Shown here: in pieces, positions 26,376 through 35,893 of the stretch | How positions within the stretch are numbered: position 1 is the stretch's first letter | How the letters are laid out: each line of letters begins with the position of its first letter | Source: Porphyrobacter sp. AAP60 | Lineage (GTDB): Bacteria > Pseudomonadota > Alphaproteobacteria > Sphingomonadales > Sphingomonadaceae | Length of the DNA stretch: 64,000 bases | Assembly: GCF_001296025.1 (NCBI RefSeq) | Contig: NZ_LJHV01000008.1 | Location: 124,001 to 188,000, forward strand | Reading direction: 5' to 3' | Made by a program: the position numbers and the translations under genes | Notes under the pieces: model-generated | Database searches by the model: none | Seen by the model: only the letters and a program-made list of their open reading frames with translations | Told to the model about the DNA's origin: nothing

Positions 26376-26472
26376 TCCGTTTGCCCCGAGCTTGTCGATG
26401 GGCCGTCCTGCTTCTTCAGTGTCGTGCTAGAAGAAAGTACGGTGCTTCGACAAGCTCAGCACGAACGGGAAA
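26376..26472. repeat. Intergenic palindromic repeat (type D)
   Basis: GAGCTTGTCGA (26388-26398) and its exact reverse complement TCGACAAGCTC (26447-26457) face each other. Further imperfect pairing lies outside (CCGTTTGC against GCACGAACGG) and inside (CTTCTT against AAGAA). The right end matches a TTCGACAAGCTCAGCACGAA sequence I recall as a common dispersed repeat in sphingomonad genomes. It lies between two minus-strand genes and could end dcd transcription. Confidence 0.65.
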
Positions 26473-26475
26473 GGG

Positions 26476-27030
26476 TCACAACCGCGGCAGGGTTACCCCG
26501 CGCTGGCCCATATATTTGCCTGCGCGGTCCTTATAGCTGGTCTCGCAGCGTTCGTTGCCCTTGAGGAACAGGAACTGGCACGCGCCTTCATTGGCGTAGA
26601 TTTTGGCAGGCAGCGGCGTGGTGTTCGAAAACTCCAGTGTCACGTGCCCTTCCCAGCCCGGCTCCAGCGGGGTGACGTTCACGATGATGCCGCAGCGCGC
26701 ATAGGTGCTTTTGCCCAGACAGATCACCAGCACATCTTCCGGCACGCGAAAATATTCGACTGTGCGGGCCAGTGCAAAGCTGTTGGGCGGGATGATGCAG
26801 CAATCGGTCTCGCGGTCGACAAAGCTGCCCGGATCGAACGCCTTGGGATCGACCACCGATGAATTGACGTTGGTGAAAATCTTGAACTCCGGCGCGACCC
26901 TTGCGTCATAGCCGTAAGATGACAGGCCATAGGAAATCACCCCGTCGCGCCGCTGGGCCTCGACAAAGGGTTCGATCATGCCGTGTTCGAGCGCCTGTGC
27001 GCGGATCCATTTGTCGGAGAGAATCGCCAT
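26476..27030 (-). CDS. dcd: dCTP deaminase
   Basis: A 184-residue trimeric enzyme that converts dCTP to dUTP for thymidylate synthesis. It shows the family segments [10 protein letters not shown] at the start, [10 protein letters not shown], the catalytic-region [47 protein letters not shown] (Glu general base) and the C-terminal [13 protein letters not shown] that closes over the substrate. The start at 27030 is chosen over an in-frame codon 9 residues upstream because MAILSDKWI is the conserved N-terminus. Confidence 0.96.
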   Translation of the reverse strand: MAILSDKWIRAQALEHGMIEPFVEAQRRDGVISYGLSSYGYDARVAPEFKIFTNVNSSVVDPKAFDPGSFVDRETDCCIIPPNSFALARTVEYFRVPEDVLVICLGKSTYARCGIIVNVTPLEPGWEGHVTLEFSNTTPLPAKIYANEGACQFLFLKGNERCETSYKDRAGKYMGQRGVTLPRL

Positions 27031-27146
27031 GACCAAGTGATTCCCGATGGCGATCACGCCAGCAAGGGGCAGCGCGCGATTATCCGGATGAGTCTTCGCC
27101 AGGCAGCCGATCCGGCTTCCGGTTTACGCCGAATTGTCAAACCCGC

Positions 27147-28262
27147 GTGACAAATTGTCTTGATCCAATTAGCGGACAGGATGTGAACGCTATTCAACAC
27201 CAAACGACCTTCATCGACAGCCGCGAAAACACAGACACCGCGCCGATCGATCCCCGGAAACTGATGCGAGACCTGCAGGCGTTTCGCGATCCGCAGCCAC
27301 TCCGCAGCGCGTGGGAACTGGCAGTCACGCTGATCCCGTTTCTCGGCCTGTTCGCCCTGATCGCGATGGCAGTTGATGCTGGCTGGGTCATAGCGCTTGC
27401 AGCAACGCCGCTTGCCGGCCTGTTCCTGCTGCGGCTGTTCATCATCCAGCATGATTGCGGCCACGGCGCCTTTCTGAAAAGCCGGGCGAATAATGATTGG
27501 CTGGGCCGGGCGATGGGCGTGTTCACGCTGACCCCTTATGATTGCTGGCGCCGTTCGCACGCGCTGCACCATGCCGCCACCGGCAATCTGGATGCACGCG
27601 GGATTGGCGATGTCGATACGCTGACAGTGCGCGAATACCGCGGACGCACGGCGCTGCAACGCTTCGGCTACCGCCTGTATCGCCATCCCGTAGTGCTGCT
27701 GGGCTTCGGCCCGGCCTATCTGTTTCTTCTGCGCCACCGGCTTCCGATCGGCCTGATGAAGGAAGGGTCGATCTACTGGATCAGCGCGATCGTGACCAAT
27801 CTGGTGACTGCGCTGGTGCTGGCGATTCCGGTTTACTTCTGGGGCTTTGCCACCACCGCCATGGTGTTCCTGCCCGTGTTGCTCAGCGCTGCATCAATGG
27901 GTGTCTGGCTTTTCTATGTGCAGCACCAGTTCCCCGATGCGCATTGGGACAAGGCCGAAGACTGGTCGTTCCATGATGCCGCGCTGCACGGAAGCTCGCA
28001 CCTTGATCTGCCGCCGGTATTGGGCTGGTTCACCGGCTATATCGGCATCCATCATGTCCACCATCTTGCCAGCAGAATTCCGTTCTATCGCTTGCCGGAG
28101 GTGCTGGAAAGCCACCCCCACCTGCGCGATCTCAACCGGTTTACCGCGCTGCAGGCGTGCGGCACATTGCGTCTGGCATTATGGGATGAAGACCGCCGCG
28201 TGATGGTGTCGTTCCGCGAAGCATCGCAAAGCCGCAACGCGCTTTCCGCAGCGCTTTCGTAA
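27147..28262 (+). CDS. Membrane fatty-acid desaturase
   Basis: A 371-residue integral membrane di-iron desaturase. All three histidine boxes are intact: HDCGHG, HALHH and HHVHH, arranged between two predicted pairs of membrane helices (LIPFLGLFALIAMAVDAGW..., and IVTNLVTALVLAIPVYFWGF...). It introduces a double bond in acyl chains, or possibly acts on a related lipid; the regiospecificity is not readable. The start is uncertain: GTG 27147 opens the frame, GTG 27183 or ATG 27264 are alternatives that still leave every motif complete. A single gene, divergent from dcd. Confidence 0.87.
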   Translation: MTNCLDPISGQDVNAIQHQTTFIDSRENTDTAPIDPRKLMRDLQAFRDPQPLRSAWELAVTLIPFLGLFALIAMAVDAGWVIALAATPLAGLFLLRLFIIQHDCGHGAFLKSRANNDWLGRAMGVFTLTPYDCWRRSHALHHAATGNLDARGIGDVDTLTVREYRGRTALQRFGYRLYRHPVVLLGFGPAYLFLLRHRLPIGLMKEGSIYWISAIVTNLVTALVLAIPVYFWGFATTAMVFLPVLLSAASMGVWLFYVQHQFPDAHWDKAEDWSFHDAALHGSSHLDLPPVLGWFTGYIGIHHVHHLASRIPFYRLPEVLESHPHLRDLNRFTALQACGTLRLALWDEDRRVMVSFREASQSRNALSAALS

Positions 28263-28284
28263 AGGCGGGAGGCGCTCTGGGCGC

Positions 28285-29010
28285 TTACCGTACTTCGAAC
28301 TCCGCCCACACCGGCAGGTGATCGGACGCCGTCGTCGCCAGCGCGCTGCGGTGCACGCCGCATTCTTTCGCCACCAGCCGATCGCAATGCATGATCCGGT
28401 CGAGCCTGCCGATCGGCCGCTGGCTGTGGAAGCTGGGGCCGGGATCAAGCACCGAAAAATGCCGCCCGAATTCGCGGAAACACCCGGCATTCGCACGCCA
28501 TTCGTTGATATCGCCCATCAACACCGTGGGCCGCTCTGCCCGCGCCGCATCGCCCAGCGCGGCAATGGCGCGGGCCTGGCGCACCCGCCACAGGCCCGAC
28601 AGATCGAGATGCATCCCGAACACGCTGAGGCTCATCCCGCCGATTGCCACCGTCGCTGTCACCACCCCGCGTGGTTCAAGGCAGGGGATGTGGATGATGT
28701 CGTGGCTTTCCACCGTGATCCCCTGCCGCACCAGAATCGCATTGCCGTGCCACCCCATTGAATCGGTCTGCACATCAAGCGGCACCGGCACGTAATCGCT
28801 GTGGCTCTCGATCAGGAACGGCGGCAGCACGCTGGCGCGGGTGCCGAAGCGCAAGTCCGCTTCCTGCAGGCAGACAACATCGGCATCGACCTCTGCCAGC
28901 ACCTTGAGGATGCGGGCCGGATCACGTTTGCGATCGGTGCCGATACCCTTGTGGATGTTGTAACTGCCAACCTTGATGGTGGTCGGCGCTGATTTCGGCG
29001 TGTCGGACAT
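28285..29010 (-). CDS. Endonuclease/exonuclease/phosphatase (EEP) family hydrolase
   Basis: A 241-residue EEP-fold protein. Key residues visible are the Asn of VGSYNIHKG, the metal-binding Glu of CLQEADLR, His in FGMHLDLSG, the MGDINEW Asp/Asn pair and the C-terminal SDHLPVWAEF (Asp-His). No signal peptide, so cytosolic. The family spans nucleases, phospholipases and phosphodiesterases, so the substrate is open. Convergent with the desaturase and 60 bp downstream of putA's start-side neighbour region. Confidence 0.85.
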   Translation of the reverse strand: MSDTPKSAPTTIKVGSYNIHKGIGTDRKRDPARILKVLAEVDADVVCLQEADLRFGTRASVLPPFLIESHSDYVPVPLDVQTDSMGWHGNAILVRQGITVESHDIIHIPCLEPRGVVTATVAIGGMSLSVFGMHLDLSGLWRVRQARAIAALGDAARAERPTVLMGDINEWRANAGCFREFGRHFSVLDPGPSFHSQRPIGRLDRIMHCDRLVAKECGVHRSALATTASDHLPVWAEFEVR

Positions 29011-29070
29011 GGGGTGAAAGATAGGGGGGATCAGCGCCCCCGCCTACCCCTCACCCGGCCCCGCAGAAGT

Positions 29071-32000
29071 CTATCCCGCCGCCAGCAGGCTGGCGTTGCC
29101 GCCTGCCGCCGTGGTGTCGATCGTCATCACCCGCTCGGTCGCGAAGCGCGCAAGGTAATGCGGCCCGCCCGCCTTCGGCCCGGTGCCCGACAGGCCCTCG
29201 CCGCCGAACGGCTGGCTTTCCACCACCGCACCGATCTGGTTGCGGTTGACGTAGAAATTGCCGACCCTTGCGCGGGTTTGCACAAACCGCCGCGTTTCCG
29301 CGATGCGGCTGTGCAGGCCCAGCGTAAGGCCGAAGCCGGTGGCGTTGATATCGTCCACCACCTTGCCCAGCTCGCCCGCACGGAAGCGCGCAACGTGCAG
29401 GATCGGGCCGAAATGTTCGCGCGCAATATCGCGGATCGATCCGATTTCGACGATGGTGGGGGCGACAAAGCAGCCCTGCTCCACCCCCGGCGGCAGCGGC
29501 AGGCGGGTAACGTTGCGCTCGCTGGCGATGCAGCGCGCCACGTGGCGTTCCAGCCGCGCCTGCGCATCGGGATCGATCACCGGGCCGATATCGGTCGAAA
29601 GACGCACCGGATCGCCGATATTGAGCGCTTCGAACCCGCCCTGGATCATCGCCAGCATGTGATCGGCAATATCATCCTGCAGATAGAGCACGCGCAGGGC
29701 CGAACAGCGCTGGCCCGCGCTTTGAAAGGCGCTTCCCATCACATCGCGCACCACCTGTTCGGGCAGCGCCGAACTGTCGACGATCATCGCGTTCTGCCCG
29801 CCCGTTTCGGCGATCAGCGTGGCAATCGGCCCGTCGCGATTGGCGAGCGTACGGTTGATCGCCTGCGCAGTTTCGGTCGATCCGGTGAAGGCGACCCCGG
29901 CCAGCCGCGGATCGGCAACGATCAACTGGCCTACCTGCCCCGCGCCGGGCAGAATCTGGAACGCTTCGGGCGGAATGCCCGCTTCGTGGCACAGTTTTAC
30001 CGCCAAGGCGGCAATCAGCGGCGTCTGTTCGGCCGGCTTGGCAATCACGGCATTGCCCGCTGCCAGTGCGGCCGAAGCCATGCCGATGAAAATTGCCAGC
30101 GGGAAGTTCCACGGGGAAATCGTGGCAAACACCCCGCGTCCGTGCAGCGAGAGCGAGTTCTCCTCCCCTGTCGGCCCCGGCAGAATCGTGGGCTCGGCAA
30201 ACTGGCGCCGCGCCTCGGCCGCGTAATAACGCAGGAAATCGACCGCCTCGCGCAGTTCGAGCACGCTATCGAGCAGCGTCTTGCCCGCTTCGCGCTGGCA
30301 CAGGCTGAGGAATTCGGCCGTATGCGCCTCGAACAGATCGGCGGCTTCTTCCAGTAGCAGCGCCCGTGCTTCCCCGCCCAGCGCGTCCCAGCCGGGCTGG
30401 ATCGCGGCGGCGCGGGTGAAGGCGGCTTCAACCTCCTCGGCAGTGGCATCATGGCGGGTGCCGACGACGCTTGCCAGATCATGCGGCATGGTGATCGGCG
30501 CGATTTCGCCCGCCGCGGCGGCGGGGAAGGTCGGCTTGGCACGCCAGTGGACATTGTCCAGTTTCGCAAGCTGCGCCATCAGCGGTTCGCGCACCAGCGG
30601 ATCGGAAAGGTCGATCCCGGCGCTGTTCTTGCGCTTCCCGAAAATCGCACCCGGCAGCGGGATCGCCGGATTGCGGCGCGGGCTGAGCGCCGCGAGTTCC
30701 GCCACCGGATCGCCCACCAGTTCTTCAGGCGCGGTATCGGCATCGCCCATGCGGTTGACGAAGCTGGTGTTGGCGCCGTTTTCCAGCAGACGGCGCACCA
30801 GATAGGCCAGCAATTCCTTGTGGCCGCCCACCGGCGCATAGATCCGCACCGGGGTGGGGTTGTTGCCTTCCATCCGGCGCAGCGCCTCGTAAACTTCCTC
30901 GCCCATGCCGTGCAGACGCTGGAATTCGAAGCGTTTTGGTTGGCCTACCGCTTCGCTGCTTGAGGCCGGTTGGCCCCCGCTCATCGCCTTGATCGCGCCG
31001 ATCGTATAGGCGTTGTGCGTGGCAAAGGCCGGGAAGATCACATCGCTGTGTTCGAACAAGCGGGCCGCGCAGGCGAGGTAACTGACATCGGTTGCCACCT
31101 TGCGGGTGAACACCGGATAATCGCTGTATCCGCCCACCTGCGCCAGCTTCACTTCGCTGTCCCAGTAAGCGCCCTTCACCAGCCGCACGAACAATTTGCG
31201 CCCATGCCTGCGGGCGAGTTTCCCCGCCCAGTCGCATACCGCCACGCCGCGTTTCTGGTAGGCCTGGATCGCAAGGCCGAAGCCTTCCCAGCGGCTGCCA
31301 TCGGGACGGCGGAACAGATCGTCATCGGCGACCAGTTCCTCGATGATGTCCATGCTGAGTTCAAGCCGTTCGGCCTCTTCGGCATCGATGGTGAAATGGA
31401 TATCGGCATCGCGGGCGCGCATCGCCAGCGCACGGATCACCGGCACCATATCGGCCCGCGCCTGATCGGCGTGGAAAAACGTGTATTTGGGGTGGAGCGC
31501 CGACAGTTTCACCGAAATGCCGGGCGATCCGATCACCCCCGCCCCCGCTTCGCGCGCCAACCGGGTCAGCGCGGCATCGTAACTCTGGCGGTATTTCTCG
31601 GCATCGGCAAAGGTCATCGCCGCTTCGCCCAGCATGTCGAAACTGTGGGTGATGCCCTGCGCACGTTCGGGCGCGGCGCGTTTCAGCGCTTCTTCGATGG
31701 TGCGGCCGAACACGAACTGCCCGCCAAGGATCTTCATCGCCTGCGCGGTTGCCGTGCGGATCACCGGTTCGCCCAGCCGGTTCATCGCGCGCTTCAGCAC
31801 CCCGCCCATGCCGCGTTGCCGGGCATCGGGCGAATCGAGCACTTCGCCGGTCAGCATCAACGAAAACGTCGCGGCGTTGACGAAGGTGGAACTGCTGCTT
31901 CCCAGATGATCGCTCCATTCGATAGAACCGATCTTGTCCTTGATCAGCGCATCGGCGGTGGCGGCATCGGGCACGCGCAGCAGGGCTTCGGCCAGGCACA

Positions 32001-32244
32001 TCAGCGCGATGCCTTCTTCGGTATCAAGCCCGTATTGCTGCAGGAAGGCGTCGATCCCGCTGGCCTTGTGGGCGCGGGCGCCGTTGATCAGATCAATCGC
32101 AAGGCGGGCGGCCTCCGTGTGGACCCGCGCGGCAGGGGCGGCCTGTTCCAGCCGTTCGATGATGCAGGCTTCCTCCTCCTGCCGGTAGGCACGGCGCAGA
32201 TCGGCGCGGTCAAGCTGGGGGAAGGTCGCGGCAACGTCAGCCAT
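29071..32244 (-). CDS. putA: Bifunctional proline dehydrogenase / glutamate-semialdehyde dehydrogenase
   Basis: A 1057-residue PutA that oxidises proline to glutamate with substrate channelling between two active sites. The N-terminal proline dehydrogenase barrel has FVRLVKGAYWDSEV and YLVRRLLENGANTSFVNR. The C-terminal aldehyde dehydrogenase domain (about residues 520-1040) has ATISPWNFPLAIFIG, the NAD site and catalytic cysteine in SAGQRCSALR and a C-terminal LSGTGPKAGGPHYLARF. It lacks the ribbon-helix-helix DNA-binding domain of the E. coli protein, so it does not repress its own gene. The start at 32244 gives MADVAATFPQL. An upstream extension to 32352 is not family-like. Confidence 0.95.
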   Translation of the reverse strand: MADVAATFPQLDRADLRRAYRQEEEACIIERLEQAAPAARVHTEAARLAIDLINGARAHKASGIDAFLQQYGLDTEEGIALMCLAEALLRVPDAATADALIKDKIGSIEWSDHLGSSSSTFVNAATFSLMLTGEVLDSPDARQRGMGGVLKRAMNRLGEPVIRTATAQAMKILGGQFVFGRTIEEALKRAAPERAQGITHSFDMLGEAAMTFADAEKYRQSYDAALTRLAREAGAGVIGSPGISVKLSALHPKYTFFHADQARADMVPVIRALAMRARDADIHFTIDAEEAERLELSMDIIEELVADDDLFRRPDGSRWEGFGLAIQAYQKRGVAVCDWAGKLARRHGRKLFVRLVKGAYWDSEVKLAQVGGYSDYPVFTRKVATDVSYLACAARLFEHSDVIFPAFATHNAYTIGAIKAMSGGQPASSSEAVGQPKRFEFQRLHGMGEEVYEALRRMEGNNPTPVRIYAPVGGHKELLAYLVRRLLENGANTSFVNRMGDADTAPEELVGDPVAELAALSPRRNPAIPLPGAIFGKRKNSAGIDLSDPLVREPLMAQLAKLDNVHWRAKPTFPAAAAGEIAPITMPHDLASVVGTRHDATAEEVEAAFTRAAAIQPGWDALGGEARALLLEEAADLFEAHTAEFLSLCQREAGKTLLDSVLELREAVDFLRYYAAEARRQFAEPTILPGPTGEENSLSLHGRGVFATISPWNFPLAIFIGMASAALAAGNAVIAKPAEQTPLIAALAVKLCHEAGIPPEAFQILPGAGQVGQLIVADPRLAGVAFTGSTETAQAINRTLANRDGPIATLIAETGGQNAMIVDSSALPEQVVRDVMGSAFQSAGQRCSALRVLYLQDDIADHMLAMIQGGFEALNIGDPVRLSTDIGPVIDPDAQARLERHVARCIASERNVTRLPLPPGVEQGCFVAPTIVEIGSIRDIAREHFGPILHVARFRAGELGKVVDDINATGFGLTLGLHSRIAETRRFVQTRARVGNFYVNRNQIGAVVESQPFGGEGLSGTGPKAGGPHYLARFATERVMTIDTTAAGGNASLLAAG

Positions 32245-32391
32245 ATGTGGTTTCACCTGAAACGATTCGGGAGGGATACTCGGCCTCTGAACCCCGCAGG
32301 GCTTCGCTTCAAGTTCAGTGTTTGCAACAGGCCTGCTTGATCGCTTCGGCACGGGCGGTTAGCCTGCTGCGCAAACCGGGGGATCATTCAC

Positions 32392-32679
32392 ATGCGCATG
32401 TTCTGCTTCCACTGCCGCGACGGAGAGGATGGCGGACGGCTGCGGGCGATCCACCGCCCGGCGCATCTCGATTTCGTCCACGCCAACGCCGATCATTTCG
32501 TGATCGTCGGCCCGTTGAAACGGTCTGACGGGCTGATCATCGGATCGCTGCTGATCGTGAAAGCCGCCGACGAAGCGGCAGCGCGGGCCATACTGGCGGA
32601 TGATCCCTACCTTACTGGCGGCGTGTGGCAGGCGATCCGGGTGGACGAATTCACCCCCCTGCTGGGCGATTGGGCCTAG
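32392..32679 (+). CDS. YciI-like protein
   Basis: A 95-residue dimeric alpha+beta-barrel protein of the YciI family (MRMFCFHCRDGEDGGRLR... RPAHLDFV, with the family's conserved His-Asp pair in AHLDF, and ADDPYLTGGVWQAIRVDEF). The function is not established; some members act as dehydrohalogenases or accompany signalling proteins. Divergent from putA with 147 bp between starts. Confidence 0.85.
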   Translation: MRMFCFHCRDGEDGGRLRAIHRPAHLDFVHANADHFVIVGPLKRSDGLIIGSLLIVKAADEAAARAILADDPYLTGGVWQAIRVDEFTPLLGDWA

Positions 32680-32807
32680 CCCGGCGATAGCGGCTTTCGG
32701 GCATCGTGGGATGGTGTGTGGGTGGCGGAAGATGGGTGGAGAGCGGAAAGGCCGCTCCCCACCGGTCACTGCCCCGGCGATGCAGGCTGGGGACGAGTTG
32801 AAAAAGC

Positions 32808-33203
32808 CTATCCGGGGATGTGAATTCCGCACAGCTTGTTACCATCAGGGTCGCGCACGTAGGTCAGGTGGATCGTTCCCATCGCAGACTCCCGCGGGCC
32901 GGGAGCGTCTTCGATTGACGTTCCGCCGTTGGCGACGGCCACATCATGAAATTGCTGAACCTGTTCGGGCGAATTGCACGAGAAAGCAACCGTAGCCCCG
33001 TTCGCCACGGTCGCCGGTTCATCGTTGATCGGCTGAGTGACGATGAAGTTTGTTCCGCCCGGGTTAGGGTAGAATAGGCGCATATGCCCGCTTCCGGCAA
33101 TATTGTTCATCGGTTCTGGCATTCCCAGAACACCCAGAACCGCGTTGTAGAACTGCCGCGACCGCTCGATGTCGTTGGAGCCTACCATTGTGTGGAACAG
33201 CAA
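32808..33203 (-). CDS. VOC/glyoxalase superfamily protein (paralogue 2)
   Basis: A 131-residue vicinal-oxygen-chelate protein (MLFHTMVGSNDIERSRQFYNAVLGVLG). It shares the order of segments and the GGTSIEDAPGPR stretch with the protein at 16086-16478, along with the N-terminal H-x-M-x-G-x-ND and the QPIN-(N/D)-EP block. The function is unknown. The two are clearly paralogues within one window, 16.7 kb apart. It is convergent with the YciI-like gene. The gap (32680-32807) contains a hairpin at about 32736-32762 but no T-run. Confidence 0.85.
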   Translation of the reverse strand: MLFHTMVGSNDIERSRQFYNAVLGVLGMPEPMNNIAGSGHMRLFYPNPGGTNFIVTQPINDEPATVANGATVAFSCNSPEQVQQFHDVAVANGGTSIEDAPGPRESAMGTIHLTYVRDPDGNKLCGIHIPG

Positions 33204-33403
33204 TCACTTTCTCCCGATCATTTCGCGGACGCTTGTGGAGGCAGTGGGAGATCAGGGCAAGCGGCGAGTTGCGAACTATGCCGTTGAACATCTAAGGCCG
33301 AATGGACGGAAAGTTCCGATTGCAGCGGTTCCCGGCCCCACGAATACGTGGCCGCTTTTGTCCGGGCAGGCGGGAAAACTGCCTTTCTCCGAAACCTCAC
33401 AAC

Positions 33404-33432
33404 AAAAAGCCCGGAACCTTGCGGCTCCGGGC
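33404..33432 (-). terminator. Rho-independent terminator of fliC
   Basis: Read on the minus strand, GCCCGGAGCC-GCAA-GGTTCCGGGC (one G-U pair) is followed by five T residues. It lies about 50 bp after the fliC stop, as expected for a highly expressed flagellin gene. The rest of 33204-33403 shows no gene. Confidence 0.88.
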
Positions 33433-33483
33433 TTGCTTGCCTGCCTGCCCCCAGGGGAGAGGGGCGGGCGCGGGGTTGAGGGA

Positions 33484-34323
33484 TTAACGCAGCAGCGACA
33501 GCACGTTCTGCTGCGACTGGTTGGCCTGCGCCAGCATCGCGGTGGATGCCTGACCAAGGATCTGGGCCTTGGCGAGCGCGGTGGTTTCCTGCGAATAATC
33601 GGTGTCTTCGATCCGCGAACGGGCGTCCGACAGGTTGGTGATGTTGTTGTTGAGGTTGTTGATCGCCGATTCCAGCTGGTTCTGCGAAGCACCCAGATTG
33701 GCCCGGGTGGTCGAGATCACCTTGATGGCATCATCGAACAGCGCCAATTCGCTGCCGTCGCCAGCCAGACCCGTCACGTCTACCGCTGCTGCGGCAGCCA
33801 GATCGGCATCCGAAGTGAGGTCCGTCGACAGATCGAGCGTGACATCATCGGCCGCATTCGCGCCAGCCTGCACCCTTACCGAGCCATCGCCCGCTGCACC
33901 GGCCGTGCCGTCGAACAGTTTCTGGCCGTTGAACTCGGTGTTGGTCAGAACCGCAGTGATCTGCGTGTTCAGAGTGGTCATTTCCGCACCGATGGCGGCA
34001 AGGTCGTCGGAAGAATAGGTGCCGTTCGATGCCTGAACGGTCAATTCGCGCTGGCGCTGCAGCATGTTGGTGACTTCGTTCAGCGCGCCTTCTGCCGTTT
34101 GCGCCATGGAAATGCCGTCGTTGGCGTTGCGAACGCCCTGGCTCATACCGCGCACCTGCGAGGTCATCGAGGTGGCGATGGCCAGACCGGCGGCATCGTC
34201 CTTGGCCGAGTTGATCCGCTTGCCGGTCGAAAGACGCTCCATCGCGGTACCAAGCATGTTGTTGGCCTGAACGCCGGCGTTGGTGGCGCGCAGCGCCGAG
34301 ATATTGGTGTTGATCACGCTCAT
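33484..34323 (-). CDS. fliC: Flagellin
   Basis: A 279-residue flagellin. It has the conserved N-terminal D0/D1 region (MSVINTNISALRATN...LSTGKRINSAKDDAAGLAIA), a short variable middle (about residues 140-200, Ala/Asp/Gly rich, so D2/D3 domains are essentially absent) and the C-terminal coiled coil ending MLAQANQSQQNVLSLLR. It is exported by the flagellar type III system encoded just across and forms the filament. The start at 34323 has AGGAG 9 bp upstream. The frame stays open for another 1 kb upstream, but that part is antisense to the activator gene. Its promoter could not be identified with confidence. Confidence 0.96.
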   Translation of the reverse strand: MSVINTNISALRATNAGVQANNMLGTAMERLSTGKRINSAKDDAAGLAIATSMTSQVRGMSQGVRNANDGISMAQTAEGALNEVTNMLQRQRELTVQASNGTYSSDDLAAIGAEMTTLNTQITAVLTNTEFNGQKLFDGTAGAAGDGSVRVQAGANAADDVTLDLSTDLTSDADLAAAAAVDVTGLAGDGSELALFDDAIKVISTTRANLGASQNQLESAINNLNNNITNLSDARSRIEDTDYSQETTALAKAQILGQASTAMLAQANQSQQNVLSLLR

Positions 34324-34479
34324 TATCGAAACTCCTGAATGGTCAGGCAGGACGAACTGGCCCGTCGCTGCTGGCCAATAGAGCGGCTGCCGTGCGGGAT
34401 GTTTAAGCGAGAAAAATAATCCTTCTGAATCATGTGTTTGTTTTGGGCTGCCTAAAGGCGCGCTGTCTTGCCGCGCCGC

Positions 34480-34495
34480 TGGATAGGGGTTTGCC
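34480..34495 (+). promoter_or_regulatory. Weak sigma-54-type promoter candidate ahead of the flagellar run
   Basis: TGGATAGGGGTTTGCC has the GG-N10-GC spacing required for a -24/-12 promoter but only part of the consensus TGGCACG-N4-TTGC. It lies about 100 bp before the activator gene. The rest of the 271-bp fliC/activator gap is AT-richer than the surroundings and holds no other clear signal. Confidence 0.25.
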
Positions 34496-34594
34496 CTGAT
34501 CCCGGCATAGGGGAAGCTACGGGGGCTTAAATTTGCCACATGTGCAACGTGCAGGCGGCATTGGATTGCCGGTAACACAAAGTCAGGGGCAATC

Positions 34595-35893
34595 ATGACA
34601 CTCACAGCGACCACCACCGCTGCCACTTGCGATAGCGGCCACGAAGCGCTGATCGGGATGACCGTTCCGCTGATGGGCGGAACCTGGCAGCGCGATCGCA
34701 TTGTGCTGGGCGAGGCGATCCGGCCCGCGCTGGCAGCGGGGCTGGCGCGCAATGGCATGGTCGCAATCGATCTGGCGCATGATACCGCCCCGTCGCTGGC
34801 GCTGGCGGCGGCGCAGCGGGTTGCCTTGCGGTATGATCCGGCCGCCCCCGGCGATGCGCGCCCGGCATTGATTGCCGCTTCGGCGCAGGGCGGCTGGCCG
34901 ATTGCAGGCGATCCGCAGACCCTTGCACTGCTGACTCTGGCCGAACGTATTGCGGCGAGCGAGATTCCCGTCCTGCTCGAAGGGCCGACCGGCACCGGCA
35001 AGGAAGTGATGGCGCAGTTCGTCCACCGGCTTTCCCCTCGTGCCGATGGCCCGTTTGTGGCAGTCAATTGCGCCGCCATGCCCGAAGCGATGCTGGAAGC
35101 GCTGCTGTTTGGCCACAAGAAGGGCGCCTTTACCGGGGCTGCCGAAGCAGGCGAAGGCCTGTTCCGCGCTGCCGACAAGGGCACGCTGCTGCTCGACGAG
35201 ATCGGCGAACTGCCGCTGGCGTTGCAGGCCAAGCTGCTGCGCGCATTGCAGGAAGGCGAGATCCTGCCGCTGGGCGCGACAAAGCCGGTCACGGTCGATG
35301 TGCGGGTGGTCGCAGCCACCAACCGGCATCTTGCTGCAGAGGTTGAAGCCGGGCGCTTCCGCGAGGATCTGCTTTACCGCCTCAATGTATTCCCCATGAC
35401 GCTGCCCGCACTGCGGGACCGGCCCGGCGATATCGCCCCGCTCGCCTTCGGGATGCTGCTGCGCCACGCGGCCGCAGCAGGCTGCCCCGGATGGATTGCG
35501 CGCGAGGCATTGAGCTTGCTGGAAGCGCATCCGTGGCCCGGCAATGTACGCGAGCTGGAAAATGTCATCCGCCGCGCAATCCTGCTGGCCGACGGGGCGA
35601 GCGTGATTGCGCCCGAACACATCGTCTTCGACACAGCGGTGCGCCCCGCAACCGATAATGGTGCGGCAATTCCCGCCGCCGCCGCTTACGCCTCCTTGCA
35701 GGCCGCCAAAACCCGTTCGCTGTCGGACGTGGCTTTTGCCTCTGAAGCGCGGGCGATCCTTGAAACTCTCGCCAACAACAGCGGCAACCGCGCCGCAACC
35801 GCACGCAGCCTCGGCATTTCGGAACGCACCTTGCGGTACCGCCTCGCCTCGATGCGCGGGGCCGGAATGCTTGCCGCAGCAGGTGCGGCATGA
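34595..35893 (+). CDS. Sigma-54-dependent flagellar transcription activator (FlbD-like, no receiver domain)
   Basis: A 432-residue NtrC-family activator. A short N-terminal region of about 110 residues with no phospho-acceptor aspartate pattern precedes the AAA+ domain. The AAA+ domain has Walker A GPTGTGKE (about residue 130), the sigma-54 contact loop GAFTGA, Walker [11 protein letters not shown] and the arginine-finger region [16 protein letters not shown] Fis-type helix-turn-helix ends the protein ([20 protein letters not shown]). By position it probably controls late flagellar genes, as FlbD does in Caulobacter. Its stop overlaps the fliE start (ATGA, 35890-35893). Confidence 0.9.
   Translation: MTLTATTTAATCDSGHEALIGMTVPLMGGTWQRDRIVLGEAIRPALAAGLARNGMVAIDLAHDTAPSLALAAAQRVALRYDPAAPGDARPALIAASAQGGWPIAGDPQTLALLTLAERIAASEIPVLLEGPTGTGKEVMAQFVHRLSPRADGPFVAVNCAAMPEAMLEALLFGHKKGAFTGAAEAGEGLFRAADKGTLLLDEIGELPLALQAKLLRALQEGEILPLGATKPVTVDVRVVAATNRHLAAEVEAGRFREDLLYRLNVFPMTLPALRDRPGDIAPLAFGMLLRHAAAAGCPGWIAREALSLLEAHPWPGNVRELENVIRRAILLADGASVIAPEHIVFDTAVRPATDNGAAIPAAAAYASLQAAKTRSLSDVAFASEARAILETLANNSGNRAATARSLGISERTLRYRLASMRGAGMLAAAGAA

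Noticed and set aside
29014..32340. Long plus-strand frames opposite putA
   Set aside because: putA has complete domain motifs over the whole span; the opposing frames are shadows.
32736..32762. Hairpin between the YciI-like and VOC genes as a terminator
   Set aside because: The stem is good but no T-run follows on either strand, so it is not listed as a terminator.
34324..34480. Sigma-54 or sigma-28 promoter for fliC
   Set aside because: No GG-N10-GC match and no convincing sigma-28 pair on the minus strand in the leader.
34324..35322. Upstream extension of the fliC reading frame on the minus strand
   Set aside because: It is antisense to the activator gene with intact AAA+ motifs, and flagellin starts at MSVINTN (34323).
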